Assembly (NCBI RefSeq): GCF_022483985.1
Contig: NZ_JAKVME010000003.1
Coordinates: forward strand, 271,001-335,000
DNA: 64,000 nucleotides
Direction: 5' to 3'
DNA from: Acetobacter sp.
GTDB taxonomy: Bacteria > Pseudomonadota > Alphaproteobacteria > Acetobacterales > Acetobacteraceae
Of the stretch, positions 1-9,117 are shown in pieces (position 1 is the stretch's first letter; each line of letters begins with the position of its first letter). Below the pieces are notes generated by a model. It did no database searches and had not been told where the DNA came from. It saw only the letters and a list, made by a program, of their open reading frames with translations. Both the position numbers and the translations under genes were made by a program.

Positions 1-1090
1 CCCCGCCAAATCCGAGAACAAGATAAGCCCAACGAACCGGATATCCGCCATAGCTGCCAAAATGCAGACTGAAGAAAGAGGTGATCGTTGCAAACCCGCC
101 TGACTGGTGCCCCGGCAGATAGTCGGTCGAAAGGATACGACCGGTGACCGGGTCCATGACGGCAAATCCGGCGTTCGGTCCGCGCATGACAAAACGCGGG
201 TCATGCCCGGCGACACGAAGCGTGAGCGTTCCGCCGCCGGGGCCGGGTCGTGTGACATAATTCAGTGTGTCGGCCTCAAAACCGGGCGCCTGTTGGGTGA
301 GAGACGCGACAAGAGCCGCGGGTGTCAGGGGGGATGCGGCATCTCGTGCGGGAGAGGGATGCGGTCGGGTATGGGCCGGATGCGCGTCGCTGTGAAACAG
401 TATGTTCTGTACTGCGTAAATTGGTTCATGGAATGCAAAAAGTACAGACGTGATCGCCATGACGACATGAAAGGGAAGTGAGAAAAAACCGAACACATTA
501 TGCAGGTCGAGCCACGCCCGGCGTTTGCCGCCTTCAAGCCGGACAGCAAAGAGGGTCCGTTTCAGTGCGGGCAGAAAGGCGATCACGCCTGACACCAGCG
601 CGATAGCGTAGGCCAGCGCAACTACGCCCATGAAGGGCATCGCCAGATCTTCCGGTAAAGGCAGGCCCACGCGCTGGTGCAGAACGTCAATGAAATGCGC
701 CGTTTCTGAAAGCGGCTGTTTTTCCGTAACCAGTGTTCCATTCGGATCGAGAGCCGCGGCGACAAGACGGTTGGGTCCGTGTTCACGGCTTTTCGGATTC
801 TGGGGCCAGACCAGACGGGCAGGCTGGGTTTTATCCGGCGTCAGTACGATGGTGTAGTTTCCGCGTGCGTCCGGAAAAGCGGCAAAGGCTTTTTCCATCA
901 GTTCCGGCGTACGGTCGAGAGACACGGGCGGGGGTAAATGGCTTTCCGGTGTCAGCCAGTTCTGAAGAGTCTGCTCAAACATGCTGACTGAGCCGGCATA
1001 GAACGCGATAAACAGAAAAAGAGCCGCCAGTATGCCGACCCAGCTATGAACTTCGCGATAAACAGAGACGATATCATCACGGAGTTTCAT
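1..1090 (-). CDS. PepSY-domain inner-membrane protein (3' end beyond window)
   Basis: Reading the minus strand from an ATG at 1090 gives an open frame that runs off the left edge (363 codons seen, no stop). It begins MKLRDDIVSVYREVHSWVG, followed by a membrane helix (ILAALFLFIAFYAGSVSMF). A second helix (GVVALAYAIALVSGVIAFL) and the family hallmark DLHNVFGFFSLPFHVV lie further on, then periplasmic PepSY-like sequence. Known family: PepSY_TM proteins are inner-membrane proteins often encoded beside TonB-dependent iron receptors and proposed to act in ferric-siderophore reduction or iron release. The ATG overlaps the stop of the DUF3649 gene (ATGA), so it is the fourth gene of a coupled operon. 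The function is inferred from family and context. The domain assignment is firm; the C-terminus is unseen. Confidence 0.9.
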   Translation of the reverse strand, partial: MKLRDDIVSVYREVHSWVGILAALFLFIAFYAGSVSMFEQTLQNWLTPESHLPPPVSLDRTPELMEKAFAAFPDARGNYTIVLTPDKTQPARLVWPQNPKSREHGPNRLVAAALDPNGTLVTEKQPLSETAHFIDVLHQRVGLPLPEDLAMPFMGVVALAYAIALVSGVIAFLPALKRTLFAVRLEGGKRRAWLDLHNVFGFFSLPFHVVMAITSVLFAFHEPIYAVQNILFHSDAHPAHTRPHPSPARDAASPLTPAALVASLTQQAPGFEADTLNYVTRPGPGGGTLTLRVAGHDPRFVMRGPNAGFAVMDPVTGRILSTDYLPGHQSGGFATITSFFSLHFGSYGGYPVRWAYLVLGFGG

Positions 1091-1374
1091 CGCATCACGT
1101 TCTTCAGAATGAGAAAAAGCAGCCAGACAAGAACGCAACTGCTCCCCAGCCCTGTCCATGCCCTGCGTCCGGAGGGAAACAGGAAACAGGCGCAGACAGG
1201 CACGATCCATATGAATGTCGCCTGCCACAGCAGGGCCTGGGCGGAAAGCGTCATGGGGCTGCCCGTCGTGTGACACAGCAGGCCAGCGATCCCCATCGCT
1301 CCCAATGCCAGTCCCGCTCCAGCAATAACTCCGGCGGAGAGTTTGCCTTTCCATTCCCTGTTGTCGAGTTTCAT
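1087..1374 (-). CDS. Small membrane protein, DUF3649-like
   Basis: A 95-residue protein with three hydrophobic segments (about 13-33, 45-65 and 72-92), starting MKLDNREWKGKLSAGV. Length and topology, and its place between a DUF3325-like gene and a PepSY gene after a TonB receptor, match DUF3649 iron-associated membrane proteins. Start and stop overlap both neighbours by 4 bp (ATGA), implying translational coupling. No catalytic motif is visible and the biochemical role is unknown; a part in iron-siderophore handling at the inner membrane is inferred from the operon. Confidence 0.75.
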   Translation of the reverse strand: MKLDNREWKGKLSAGVIAGAGLALGAMGIAGLLCHTTGSPMTLSAQALLWQATFIWIVPVCACFLFPSGRRAWTGLGSSCVLVWLLFLILKNVMR

Positions 1375-1652
1375 CGCCGTTCACTCCGTGGGTTCAGAAG
1401 AGCGATCCCAATCGGCAGAAGGCAGAGGCATAACATGAGCAGAACCGCAGTTGTGAACAGGGCGGCTGTCAGGCTCATGGTTTGTATGAAACACATAACG
1501 GCGCACAGGGTGAGGACGGCGCCGCCTCCTACACCCGTAACGCCGGACATGCATCGCGCAGAAAGCCTCTGCTGGCCGGAGGCGCAGTAGAACATGACGC
1601 CTGCGGACAATGTGGCAAGCCCCCCGATCGCCAGAAAAAATTCAGGCCGCAT
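1371..1652 (-). CDS. Small membrane protein, DUF3325-like
   Basis: A 93-residue protein with three predicted membrane helices (about 5-25, 38-60, 64-86), almost entirely hydrophobic. Its ATG shares one base with the TAA of the receptor gene (TAATG) and its own stop overlaps the next start (ATGA). DUF3325 proteins are typically found downstream of FecA/FhuA-like receptors and upstream of DUF3649 and PepSY genes, exactly this arrangement. The assignment rests on size, topology and context rather than a motif; its molecular role is not established. Confidence 0.7.
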   Translation of the reverse strand: MRPEFFLAIGGLATLSAGVMFYCASGQQRLSARCMSGVTGVGGGAVLTLCAVMCFIQTMSLTAALFTTAVLLMLCLCLLPIGIALLNPRSERR

Positions 1653-3919
1653 TACCAGCGATATTCCAGACGCATCGTCAGGCTTCTGCCCTGCCCGTAA
1701 TAGCAGGCGGCAACGGCCGTGCAGGTCGCGACAAACCGCTTGTTGGCAATGTTGCGGACGTTGGCCGAGAAAGACAAACCCTCATACTGTGGGTGGGCCT
1801 GTCCGAAATCGTAGCGCAGAAACATGTCAAAGACGGTATAGCCGGGAATGGACAATGTGTTGTTCGTATCGCCGTAGCTGTGCCCGGTGTAGCGTACGCC
1901 GCCGCCAACGCCCGCTCCCCGTAAAGCGCCCTGACGGATACGCTGATCGACAAACAGGGAGGCCATCCATTTGGGAGCCTGCGGAAGATAGTTGCCGATC
2001 TGGTAAGCTGTGTTTGATTTCGTGACTCTGGGGTCGCTGCGCGTTCCGGTGAAAATAACCGACATGTCCCACGGAAGATTGGCGCGACCTTCCAGTTCAA
2101 GACCTCTGACACGCCCCTCGCCGGTCTGCACAGAACAGGTTGCCGTGCCACACATTTCTCCATTCGGTGCGGGCGTGGTCATGTTCTTCTGCTTGATCTG
2201 ATAAGCGCCGAAGGTGACGTAAATGCTTTTCTTGTACTGATAGCGCAGACCGGCCTCATACTGATCACCCGTGGTCGGCTTGAAGGGTTTGCCATCCAGT
2301 GAGGTTGAAGGATCGGAGACCTGAGGCTGGAAGGATGTCGCATAGCTGAAATAGGGAGCCAGCCCGAAATCGAGCAGATAGACGGCGCCTGCGCGCCATG
2401 TGAACTTGTTGGAAGACGTGACATAGCGTTGGCGGGTCAGGATGTTGAGTGTATCGTCCGTCGCCCAGTCCTGCCGTCCGCCGACCGTGACGCGCAGGCG
2501 CTCGAATTTGAGCTGGTCCTGAAAATACACGCCATTCTGGTAGGATTTTGTGGCGCTGTAGACCTGTGGACCGAGGCCGCCTGAATAACCGCCCACACCC
2601 CGTGCTGATGGATCAAAGATATTCAGCATGGGCAGCACGAGCGAGGACGTGACCAGATCGCGGGAGCTTTCCCAGCTTGTGTAGAAATAGTCGGTTCCGA
2701 CAAGAAGCGTGTGCTGCACAGGGCCTGTGTTCACATGCCCTTCAATCTGCGTGTCCATGGCTACGCCCTGAGAGCGGCCTCGTCCTTCCACGGCGCGGCG
2801 GTTCACGGTTTCACCCGCGACACAGCCCCGCACCGACCCCGGACAAGCCGCAAGCGTGTCGCCGCTCAGAACGGTCGCGCGATAGAGATTATCGAGGTAG
2901 GTGTAGCGGGTATTGTTGCGGACCGTCAGAAAACGGTTGAACCTGTGCTCCAGAAACGAGCCTGCGAGCGCCTGCGTGCGGTCGAATTTGTCCCAGTCGG
3001 GTTCACCGATATTGGCGTCATTGGCGATATATCGGCCTTTCGATGGAACGAGCGTGCCGGTCTTGGGCAGGAACTGGTAGGTGGAGCCGCCCGCGTCGCG
3101 CTGATACTGCGCCAGAAGGGTCCATGATGAGCCGGGAGCGTATTTCCAGGTCAGGCTGGGAGAGACGTAATAACGCCCGTTCATGACGCTGTTGACCTGC
3201 GTGCCGCCATAACGGGCAAGCGCCACCACACGTCCAAGGACCGTTCCCGATTTGTTGAGTTTACCCGAGACATCACCAGCCGCCTGTCCCTGCCAGTTGG
3301 CGAGATCCGTATAACCGGCTGTCTGGGTAAAGAACTCTCCGTGGCTCGTCTCGGTGGGTTTCTTGGTGGTCAGGTTGACGATGCCGCCGGGTGCTGTCTG
3401 ACCATAAAGGGCGCCTGAGGGGCCTTTGAGGACTTCGATCTGCTGAAGGGCGAACGGGTCGAACGAGGTGCGCGTCCACTGACCTCCCGAAGGCAGGCGC
3501 AGACCATCGACAAAATTGTTGTTGGACGAGAAGCCGCCGGCGCCGAAACCCCGGACGGAAACCTCATCGACACGGCTGTCGATTCCCTGTGGTTCGGCCT
3601 GTACACCTGCCGTATAGGCCAGAGCGTCCGCTATGGTCGGAGAGGCGCGCAGTTCGATTTCTTCACGGGAGACAATCGAGATTGTCTGAGGGGATTCAAT
3701 GATCGGGGTGCGTGTTTTTGTGCTGGCGGCGGCATGTGACAGACCGGTGGCGGTCACGATGATGACTTCATGTCCGGACGGCGGTTTGCGGGTTTTCTCA
3801 CCGGTGGATTTCTGCCCGTTCACGGTCGCGTCGGACTGTGCCGCCCAGGCAGTCGATCCGAGAGACGCCATGATGACAACGGGCACGGCGCTGCGTGTCA
3901 GATATCGCGATTGCCGCAT
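1652..3919 (-). CDS. TonB-dependent siderophore receptor
   Basis: A 755-residue outer-membrane receptor for a ferric siderophore, energised by TonB-ExbBD. Residues 1-26 form a Sec signal peptide ending STAWA. A plug domain follows (about 50-175), with the TonB-box-like VIIVTATG near residue 50 and typical plug motifs SPQTISIVSREEI and EVLKGPSGALYGQ. The rest is a 22-strand barrel ending in the aromatic terminal strand LEYRW needed for BAM assembly. The lack of a long N-terminal signalling domain means it is not a FecA-type transducer. It is first in an operon with DUF3325, DUF3649 and PepSY genes. A Fur-like box lies 44-62 bp upstream of the start, so iron repression is likely. The exact ligand cannot be read from sequence. 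Confidence 0.95.
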   Translation of the reverse strand: MRQSRYLTRSAVPVVIMASLGSTAWAAQSDATVNGQKSTGEKTRKPPSGHEVIIVTATGLSHAAASTKTRTPIIESPQTISIVSREEIELRASPTIADALAYTAGVQAEPQGIDSRVDEVSVRGFGAGGFSSNNNFVDGLRLPSGGQWTRTSFDPFALQQIEVLKGPSGALYGQTAPGGIVNLTTKKPTETSHGEFFTQTAGYTDLANWQGQAAGDVSGKLNKSGTVLGRVVALARYGGTQVNSVMNGRYYVSPSLTWKYAPGSSWTLLAQYQRDAGGSTYQFLPKTGTLVPSKGRYIANDANIGEPDWDKFDRTQALAGSFLEHRFNRFLTVRNNTRYTYLDNLYRATVLSGDTLAACPGSVRGCVAGETVNRRAVEGRGRSQGVAMDTQIEGHVNTGPVQHTLLVGTDYFYTSWESSRDLVTSSLVLPMLNIFDPSARGVGGYSGGLGPQVYSATKSYQNGVYFQDQLKFERLRVTVGGRQDWATDDTLNILTRQRYVTSSNKFTWRAGAVYLLDFGLAPYFSYATSFQPQVSDPSTSLDGKPFKPTTGDQYEAGLRYQYKKSIYVTFGAYQIKQKNMTTPAPNGEMCGTATCSVQTGEGRVRGLELEGRANLPWDMSVIFTGTRSDPRVTKSNTAYQIGNYLPQAPKWMASLFVDQRIRQGALRGAGVGGGVRYTGHSYGDTNNTLSIPGYTVFDMFLRYDFGQAHPQYEGLSFSANVRNIANKRFVATCTAVAACYYGQGRSLTMRLEYRW

Positions 3920-3962
3920 GAAATTCTTTCCGCATTCACATTCCAGAGAAAACGCCTTCTAC

Positions 3963-3981
3963 GCAAATGCGAATCATTGTC
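3963..3981. promoter_or_regulatory. Fur-like box upstream of the TonB receptor operon
   Basis: The 19 bases at this position match the classical Fur consensus at 14 of 19 positions when aligned on the central AATCATT. The site lies 44-62 bp upstream of the receptor ATG (3919, minus strand), where a repressor would block transcription. Matching was done by eye; occupancy by Fur is inferred from the downstream iron-uptake operon. Confidence 0.6.
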
Positions 3982-4830
3982 AACAACAATCCATGATAGA
4001 CACTTTATGACATATTTGACGGGAGAGACGTTTTGTAAAACTTCCTGTTTTTCCATTCGATATAAGACTGAATGTCCGGTCGGCTCCAAAGGTCAGAGGT
4101 GGAAAATTTCCTTTGTATAGCGTGGGTTCGTCTGAATCAATGGACAGATGGTGAAGTATAGGAGCCTGATGACCCTGTGCATAAGGCAGGCCACAATGAC
4201 GGACCGGAGAGAGAGGCCCCAGCCACTCCTGATTCAAGGACGGTACCTGCGCTCTGGTTTGATGAGGTCCGCAGGCGTCTGTGTGGAACTGTCGGTTATG
4301 CTTGTTCACGGCACTGACAGGGAGAGCGGAGACCACGGCTTTTGCGAGACAGGAACCGGCAAACGTCTTGAGGGTTTCATGCGGGGTGTCGCAATAGCGG
4401 GTGTCTGTGACGAAGGGGTGACCGGCATGGAAATCGCCAGACAGCCTTTCTGCTGACAAGGATCACTGTTTTCGTCGCTGACAGGCTTGCCGTCCCTTCA
4501 GGGTATGGGCCGAGATGTGGAAGGTGGCTGGGGGCGTGTAGCACGCGGCTTTGACCTTGGGCGGAGCCGACTGGGCGTTGAACCGCTTCATCAAGGGCTG
4601 GCGTTGGGGGCGTGTGAGCAATGTCCTGTAAGGTGGTCAAGAGGACATTGCCACGACAGGAAGGTGAGAGGGCGCGAAATTGAAAGCAAGGGTGACGGGA
4701 GCCTGATAAAAGAATTATTTTTAAAAGAACCTGAAAACAATAAGAAATTTTCGGTGAAGATTTTTCAGGAACAATTCAGGCGGAATGTCTTCTCCGGATG
4801 CGGCGGCGGAAAGATCCTTCGCCACGGAAC
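3982..4830. other. Gene-poor intergenic region, no supportable gene
   Basis: About 850 bp between the receptor promoter and the terminator of the Hint gene. Open frames exist on both strands (for example 3980-4459 minus and 4148-4456 plus), but none shows a recognisable domain or a clear ribosome-binding site, and their compositions look like chance translation. The part near 4690-4790 is AT-rich. It may be decayed coding sequence, but no family could be recognised. Confidence 0.5.
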
Positions 4831-4866
4831 CTGACGATCTCCAGAATTCGAAGCGGAGATCGTCAG
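4831..4866 (-). terminator. Hairpin downstream of the Hint-domain gene
   Basis: Perfect 12-bp inverted repeat: CTGACGATCTCC at 4831-4842 pairs with GGAGATCGTCAG at 4855-4866 around a 12-base loop containing GAATTC. It begins 10 bp beyond the stop of the minus-strand Hint gene. No T-run follows on that strand, so it is a stem of terminator type rather than a textbook intrinsic terminator. Confidence 0.6.
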
Positions 4867-4875
4867 GGGTGAGTC

Positions 4876-7461
4876 TTATGCGCAGCGACGCATATCGGCA
4901 GGCGCGTCCTCAAGATACGGTCCGGCCGCGTGAAGCTGGAGCGTCAGGACCGCATAGGAGCCTGCTTCATAAAGCGGCAGGTCCAGAGTGGCCTCTCCCT
5001 GAGTCCAGCGCATGGGAACGGCTTCCCGCACGTCCCATCCTTCCCCCTCTTTGGTCAGATGGGTTGTGATGGAATGTGAATGTCCTCCGGCGTCAAGTGT
5101 GACCTCTCCCACGAGCACACCGAGAAAACGGCGGTCGTCTATGAAAGGACCAATGACGTCACAGGGCCGCGAAGCCCGTGACACAATGCTGACCTGAGAA
5201 ATGGCGGACGGAAGATGGAACGTGAACCGGCCATCCATTGTCGCGACAGGGGCAAGCGATGTGCCGTCCGGCAGATGAAGATGCAGGGCCGGATCATGAA
5301 TGAGGGAGGGGGCCTCGTGAGCCTCCGTGGTCACAGCACGCTCGACAAACCTGTTGAACAGCGGCTCCACAAAGGCGCGATCGACGCAGAGAAGCCCGGC
5401 CGCATCCGTCTCCCAGCTCTTGGGTCTGCCGGAGAAGGCGGTCACGACCCGCTCCTCCGCGACAGGGCGGAAATTGCGGCGGTTGCCCGTATCCAGATAG
5501 CTCTCGGTCAGCAGTCCGTTGACTCGGATGACCGCATGATCCCGTGTCTCGACATGATAACAGGTGTAGGAGTGGATGGTGCGGTCGTAGGCAATGCTGC
5601 TGCCGTTGACGAGCATCCGCACCGGCACGAACCGGCCATCGAACCACAGGCAATGTTCCGGCGTCACCAGAAGGTCGGCAAACGGTACAGTGTTCCCCAG
5701 AGCGCCTGCGCGGATACGCACCGGACAGCCTGCCATATCCGGCGGCAGATCGGCCTGCACACGCACATCCTGTCGGCCCACCCAGACGATTTCTTTCAGC
5801 AGCGCGGTTCCATGATCAAAGGTGGGGACCATCATGCCGGGCTGAAGAGTCTCGACCGCTACAGCGCCTGTCTCCGTCTCGACGAGGCTGCCCGGAAGGA
5901 AGCAGACGACTGCCGTGAGCAGCAGCGAGCCGTCCTCATCCGCCGCCAGCACGAACTGGTTCACTGTGTCCGCCAGAGAAACCGTCAGCGTGTAGGTGGT
6001 GCTTCCGGACGTGACGGTGACAGTGGAGCCGGATGCCTGCACGGTTGCATCCGCGCTGTAAGCCAGTGCCGAGAAATCGATGTAATCACTGGCGCTCATG
6101 TTGATGACGGCAGCGGAGAATGCGTCCGCGGCATCAAGGATCAGCGTGCCGCTGGAGGAAAACGCGATGGTCTGCGTGGAGAACGCCGCGCCTTCCAGCG
6201 TCAGTGTGGCGCCGCTATTGAACGCCACCAGATTGTAGGACTGGTCGCCAGTCAGAACCCAGTTTCCGGAAACGGTCATGGTCTGGAAATTGTCGGCGCC
6301 GTCAAAGGTGCCTGTGCCAACAAGATTGACGGTGTTGGAGCCCGCTCCTCCATCCACCGTGCCGTCAATCTCTGACCCGGTCAGGATGTTCAGCGTATCG
6401 TCACCCGAGCCGAGCAGGATGGCGTATGTGGTGCCGGAAATATAACCGGCGTTGGTGATGGTGTCGCCGAATGTATCGGTGATGTGGATGCCGTAACCGT
6501 CCAGCCCCTGAATGGTGCCCGCATTGACGATGGTCGTGGCGTACGGCGCGTTACCCTGACTGCTGTCATCGACCAGAATACCGTTATTGGCCCCGCTGAT
6601 GATGGCGTCGGCGGCGTTCAGGATGTCACCGCCGCCGATCGACACGCCTTCACTCCCGTTGGGGAGGCCATCGCTGCCATTGCCGCCTGCGCCGGTCCCT
6701 TCAATGGTCCCGTAATTGGTGATCGTGGCGTAACCGTCGATATCGACACCGTCGCCGTCTCCTGTGCCTGATCCGTCATAGGCTCCGGTGATGGTGCCGT
6801 AATTGAACACCGTGCCGTCGCCATCGGACCCCACACCTGAGCCATCGCGACCCAGAATGGTGCCATCGGCGCCGTTGATGACAATGGCATTTTCACTGCT
6901 GGTAATGGCGTGTCGGGCGCCGGTGATCGTGCCGTTGTTCAGGACGATGCCGCCGTAATCCTGAAAATCGATCCCGTCATTTTTCGTGGCGCCGTTGACG
7001 CCGCCTGCGTCGATCGTGCCGGTGTTGAAGATGACGGCGTTGTTGCCGGGACGCAGGGCATCCGCATCCGTGGAGATGATTTCACCATCCCCCACATTGA
7101 AAATCAGAGTGATGTCGTTTGTAGCCACCGAGTTGAAATCGACGGCCTGCCCGTCGGTCGTCGATTCAATCGTACCGGTATTGATCAGGACCAGCGCGCC
7201 GTCCGGAAGGTCTGAATCGACACGGACGCCATCATCGCTGCCGCTGATCGTGCCGCTGTTCTGGATGAGCAGCACGGTACCGGACGCAGCGTCTCCGGAC
7301 GTGTCGATGCCTCGTTTCGCTGTCGATTCCAGAGTGCCGCTGTTGGCGATGGCGAGAAAGGAAATCTCATCAAGCGTAGCCGTTACGGTTGTTTTCTTTG
7401 TGATCAGGTCTGCATCATTTGTGTAGGTCTGGTTCACATCCAGAGAAACTTCATCGCTCAT
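4876..7461 (-). CDS. Beta-repeat surface protein with Hint (Hedgehog/intein) domain
   Basis: An 861-residue protein (start ATG 7461, MSDEVSLDVNQ; the open frame extends 23 codons further, but that part is rich in Arg/Pro and looks untranslated). Residues about 20-430 consist of irregular repeats around N-x-GTI-x-G, as in beta-solenoid adhesins, rich in Asp, Gly and Asn and poor in charge. A spacer leads to a Hint domain of about 145 residues beginning VVCFLPGSLVET (Cys about 520) with the block-B-like TPEHCLWF (His about 603). A further C-terminal region of about 195 residues has HLPDGT and FIDDRRFLGVLV segments. Hint domains can self-cleave or splice; here a Cys nucleophile and TxxH are present, but no obvious C-terminal HN-plus-nucleophile junction was found, suggesting cleavage rather than splicing (inference). 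No Sec signal peptide is evident, so export, perhaps by a type I system, is unproven. It stands alone, ahead of a hairpin. Confidence 0.85.
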   Translation of the reverse strand: MSDEVSLDVNQTYTNDADLITKKTTVTATLDEISFLAIANSGTLESTAKRGIDTSGDAASGTVLLIQNSGTISGSDDGVRVDSDLPDGALVLINTGTIESTTDGQAVDFNSVATNDITLIFNVGDGEIISTDADALRPGNNAVIFNTGTIDAGGVNGATKNDGIDFQDYGGIVLNNGTITGARHAITSSENAIVINGADGTILGRDGSGVGSDGDGTVFNYGTITGAYDGSGTGDGDGVDIDGYATITNYGTIEGTGAGGNGSDGLPNGSEGVSIGGGDILNAADAIISGANNGILVDDSSQGNAPYATTIVNAGTIQGLDGYGIHITDTFGDTITNAGYISGTTYAILLGSGDDTLNILTGSEIDGTVDGGAGSNTVNLVGTGTFDGADNFQTMTVSGNWVLTGDQSYNLVAFNSGATLTLEGAAFSTQTIAFSSSGTLILDAADAFSAAVINMSASDYIDFSALAYSADATVQASGSTVTVTSGSTTYTLTVSLADTVNQFVLAADEDGSLLLTAVVCFLPGSLVETETGAVAVETLQPGMMVPTFDHGTALLKEIVWVGRQDVRVQADLPPDMAGCPVRIRAGALGNTVPFADLLVTPEHCLWFDGRFVPVRMLVNGSSIAYDRTIHSYTCYHVETRDHAVIRVNGLLTESYLDTGNRRNFRPVAEERVVTAFSGRPKSWETDAAGLLCVDRAFVEPLFNRFVERAVTTEAHEAPSLIHDPALHLHLPDGTSLAPVATMDGRFTFHLPSAISQVSIVSRASRPCDVIGPFIDDRRFLGVLVGEVTLDAGGHSHSITTHLTKEGEGWDVREAVPMRWTQGEATLDLPLYEAGSYAVLTLQLHAAGPYLEDAPADMRRCA

Positions 7462-8187
7462 GGGGCATCGTTCCGGAAACGGCGGTTGAGATCGGGTGGT
7501 TCTGCCGGAGAAAGCCCTATTGCATCTCACGACGCGAAATTGTGACTTTTTAGTTAAATAATTTCGGATAAGTCTCTATCGTTAAGAACTCGGGAATAAT
7601 TGCGTGGACTGAGACTTCAGGATGGAGTGAAATTCTCAGAGTGTAATGTAAGAGAAAAATGATTATTTGTTGTATTCTGACGGGGTGTAGCAATATTCAG
7701 AGTGGTGGTTTTTGTCGCGGATTGCCTGTGCGACTGTCGTTTTCTGGATAACGACAACCAAGGCGGGTTCTGAATGATTTTTCGTTTTAAATAAAAAGAG
7801 ATATTCAGAATCGTGTGTTTCTGTAAGTGAGGCTGGTTTTCTTGGCGGCAGGAGCCATACTGATACGACGTGTGTAGGGCAGTTCGTTGTCCATCGAGCA
7901 TCTTCCCCAGTTTTTTAACTGAATCTGCTCTGGACACGCACGAGAGATGATACCCGCGTGTCACCCGCAACACAGCCTGTATTCCTTTCAAGAGCCCAAT
8001 GATCTCGAAAAAATACCGGGATGAGTCGCTTTGGTCAGCCGGTGAAGCCTGCAAAGAAAACAGATCAGTGCGACATGTGAAAAGGACTGCTGACGGGACC
8101 GCCCGCAGAGGCTAGGCTCCCGTTACCTTGGCAATGAACCGATCATGCAGGCCCGCGACCGAGAGGGTCATATGAGGAGAACAGGCG
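7462..8187. other. Divergent intergenic region, promoters expected
   Basis: About 725 bp between the divergent Hint and nucleoside hydrolase genes. The part at 7540-7830 is clearly AT-richer than its surroundings and is the likely promoter region of the Hint gene. A minus-strand frame of 145 codons at 7617-8054 has no recognisable domain, an odd composition (rich in Ser, His, Gln, Thr) and no good start, so it is not called as a gene. Confidence 0.5.
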
Positions 8188-9117
8188 TTGAAAATCATCA
8201 TCGACACGGACCCCGGACAGGATGACGCCCTGACAATTCTCCTCGCGCTTGCCAGCCCGGAAATCGAACTGCTGGGCGTCACCACGGTTTCGGGAAATGT
8301 CGATGTCGATCAGGCGACGATCAATGCGCTGAAAACGATGGAACTGGCCGACCGACCCGACATTCCGGTGTTTCGGGGAGCGGAACGTCCGCTTCTCCGC
8401 ACACCGGTCAACGCGACCCATGTGCATGGTCGCACGGGCTTTGAGGGAGTGGATCTGCCCGAGCCGGTGACAGCGGTGGCTCCCGGGCATGCGGTCGATT
8501 TCCTGATCCGTACCATCATGGAGAATCCTCCCAACACGATCACGATCTGCGCCATCGGTCCCATGACCAATCTGGCTCTGGCTCTGTCACGCGAGCCAGC
8601 GCTCCGGACGCGGATCGGTCGGATTGTCACCATGTCAGGCGCTTTTTCGGAGGTTGGCAATATTACGCCCAGTGCGGAATTCAACGTCTATGTCGACCCG
8701 CATGCCGCTGCCATCGTGCTGGAATCAGGTATTTCCATCACCATGTTGCCGCTCGATGTGACGCACACGCTGCACACCAGCGCGGCCCGTATGGCCCGTC
8801 TTGCGGCCATCCCCAACCGTGTCGGTCCGGTCGTTGCCGACTGGCTGCGGTTCGAAAAACGCTTTGAAGCCAATAAATACGGCACGGATGGTGGGCCGCT
8901 GCATGACCCCAACACAGTTCTCTGGCTTCTGAAGCCGGATCTTTATCGCGGGCGGCAGGTCAATGTGCGCGTGGAAACCGGTAGCGAACTGACAATGGGC
9001 ATGACGGTCGTGGACTGGTGGGGTATCAGCAATTTTCCGAAAAATGTTTTGTTTATCAGGGAGTGTGATGTCGACGCCGCGTATGATGTCATAGCGGAGC
9101 GTCTGGCCCGGTTCTGA
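8188..9117 (+). CDS. Nucleoside hydrolase (inosine/uridine-preferring family)
   Basis: Hydrolyses the N-glycosidic bond of ribonucleosides to free base and ribose (family knowledge). The 309-residue length is typical. The N-terminal calcium-binding signature DTDPGQDDA is at residues 6-14 (Asp8, Asp12, Asp13), HVHGRTG follows near residue 76, and a late GPLHDPNTV supplies the final Asp ligand and His. No signal peptide, so cytoplasmic. The start is a TTG at 8188 preceded by AGGAGA at 8175-8180; a nearby ATG at 8172 is out of frame. No transporter gene is next to it. Base salvage fits with guanine deaminase elsewhere in the window, but the two are 45 kb apart. Confidence 0.92.
   Translation: MKIIIDTDPGQDDALTILLALASPEIELLGVTTVSGNVDVDQATINALKTMELADRPDIPVFRGAERPLLRTPVNATHVHGRTGFEGVDLPEPVTAVAPGHAVDFLIRTIMENPPNTITICAIGPMTNLALALSREPALRTRIGRIVTMSGAFSEVGNITPSAEFNVYVDPHAAAIVLESGISITMLPLDVTHTLHTSAARMARLAAIPNRVGPVVADWLRFEKRFEANKYGTDGGPLHDPNTVLWLLKPDLYRGRQVNVRVETGSELTMGMTVVDWWGISNFPKNVLFIRECDVDAAYDVIAERLARF

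Noticed and set aside
3980..4459. Minus-strand frame of 159 codons in the left gap
   Set aside because: No family recognised, no good ribosome-binding site, and composition unlike neighbouring genes.
5215..6375. Long plus-strand open frame of 386 codons opposite the Hint-domain gene
   Set aside because: It lies fully antisense to a well-supported gene, has no recognisable domain and arises from the low frequency of stops opposite GC-rich repeats.
4900..7460. Possible CRISPR-like repetition in the Hint gene region
   Set aside because: The repetition is of irregular length and encodes protein repeats (NxGTIxG) in one continuous frame; no identical repeat-spacer structure.
7617..8054. Minus-strand frame of 145 codons upstream of the Hint gene
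   Set aside because: AT-rich promoter region; amino-acid composition looks random and no domain was recognised.
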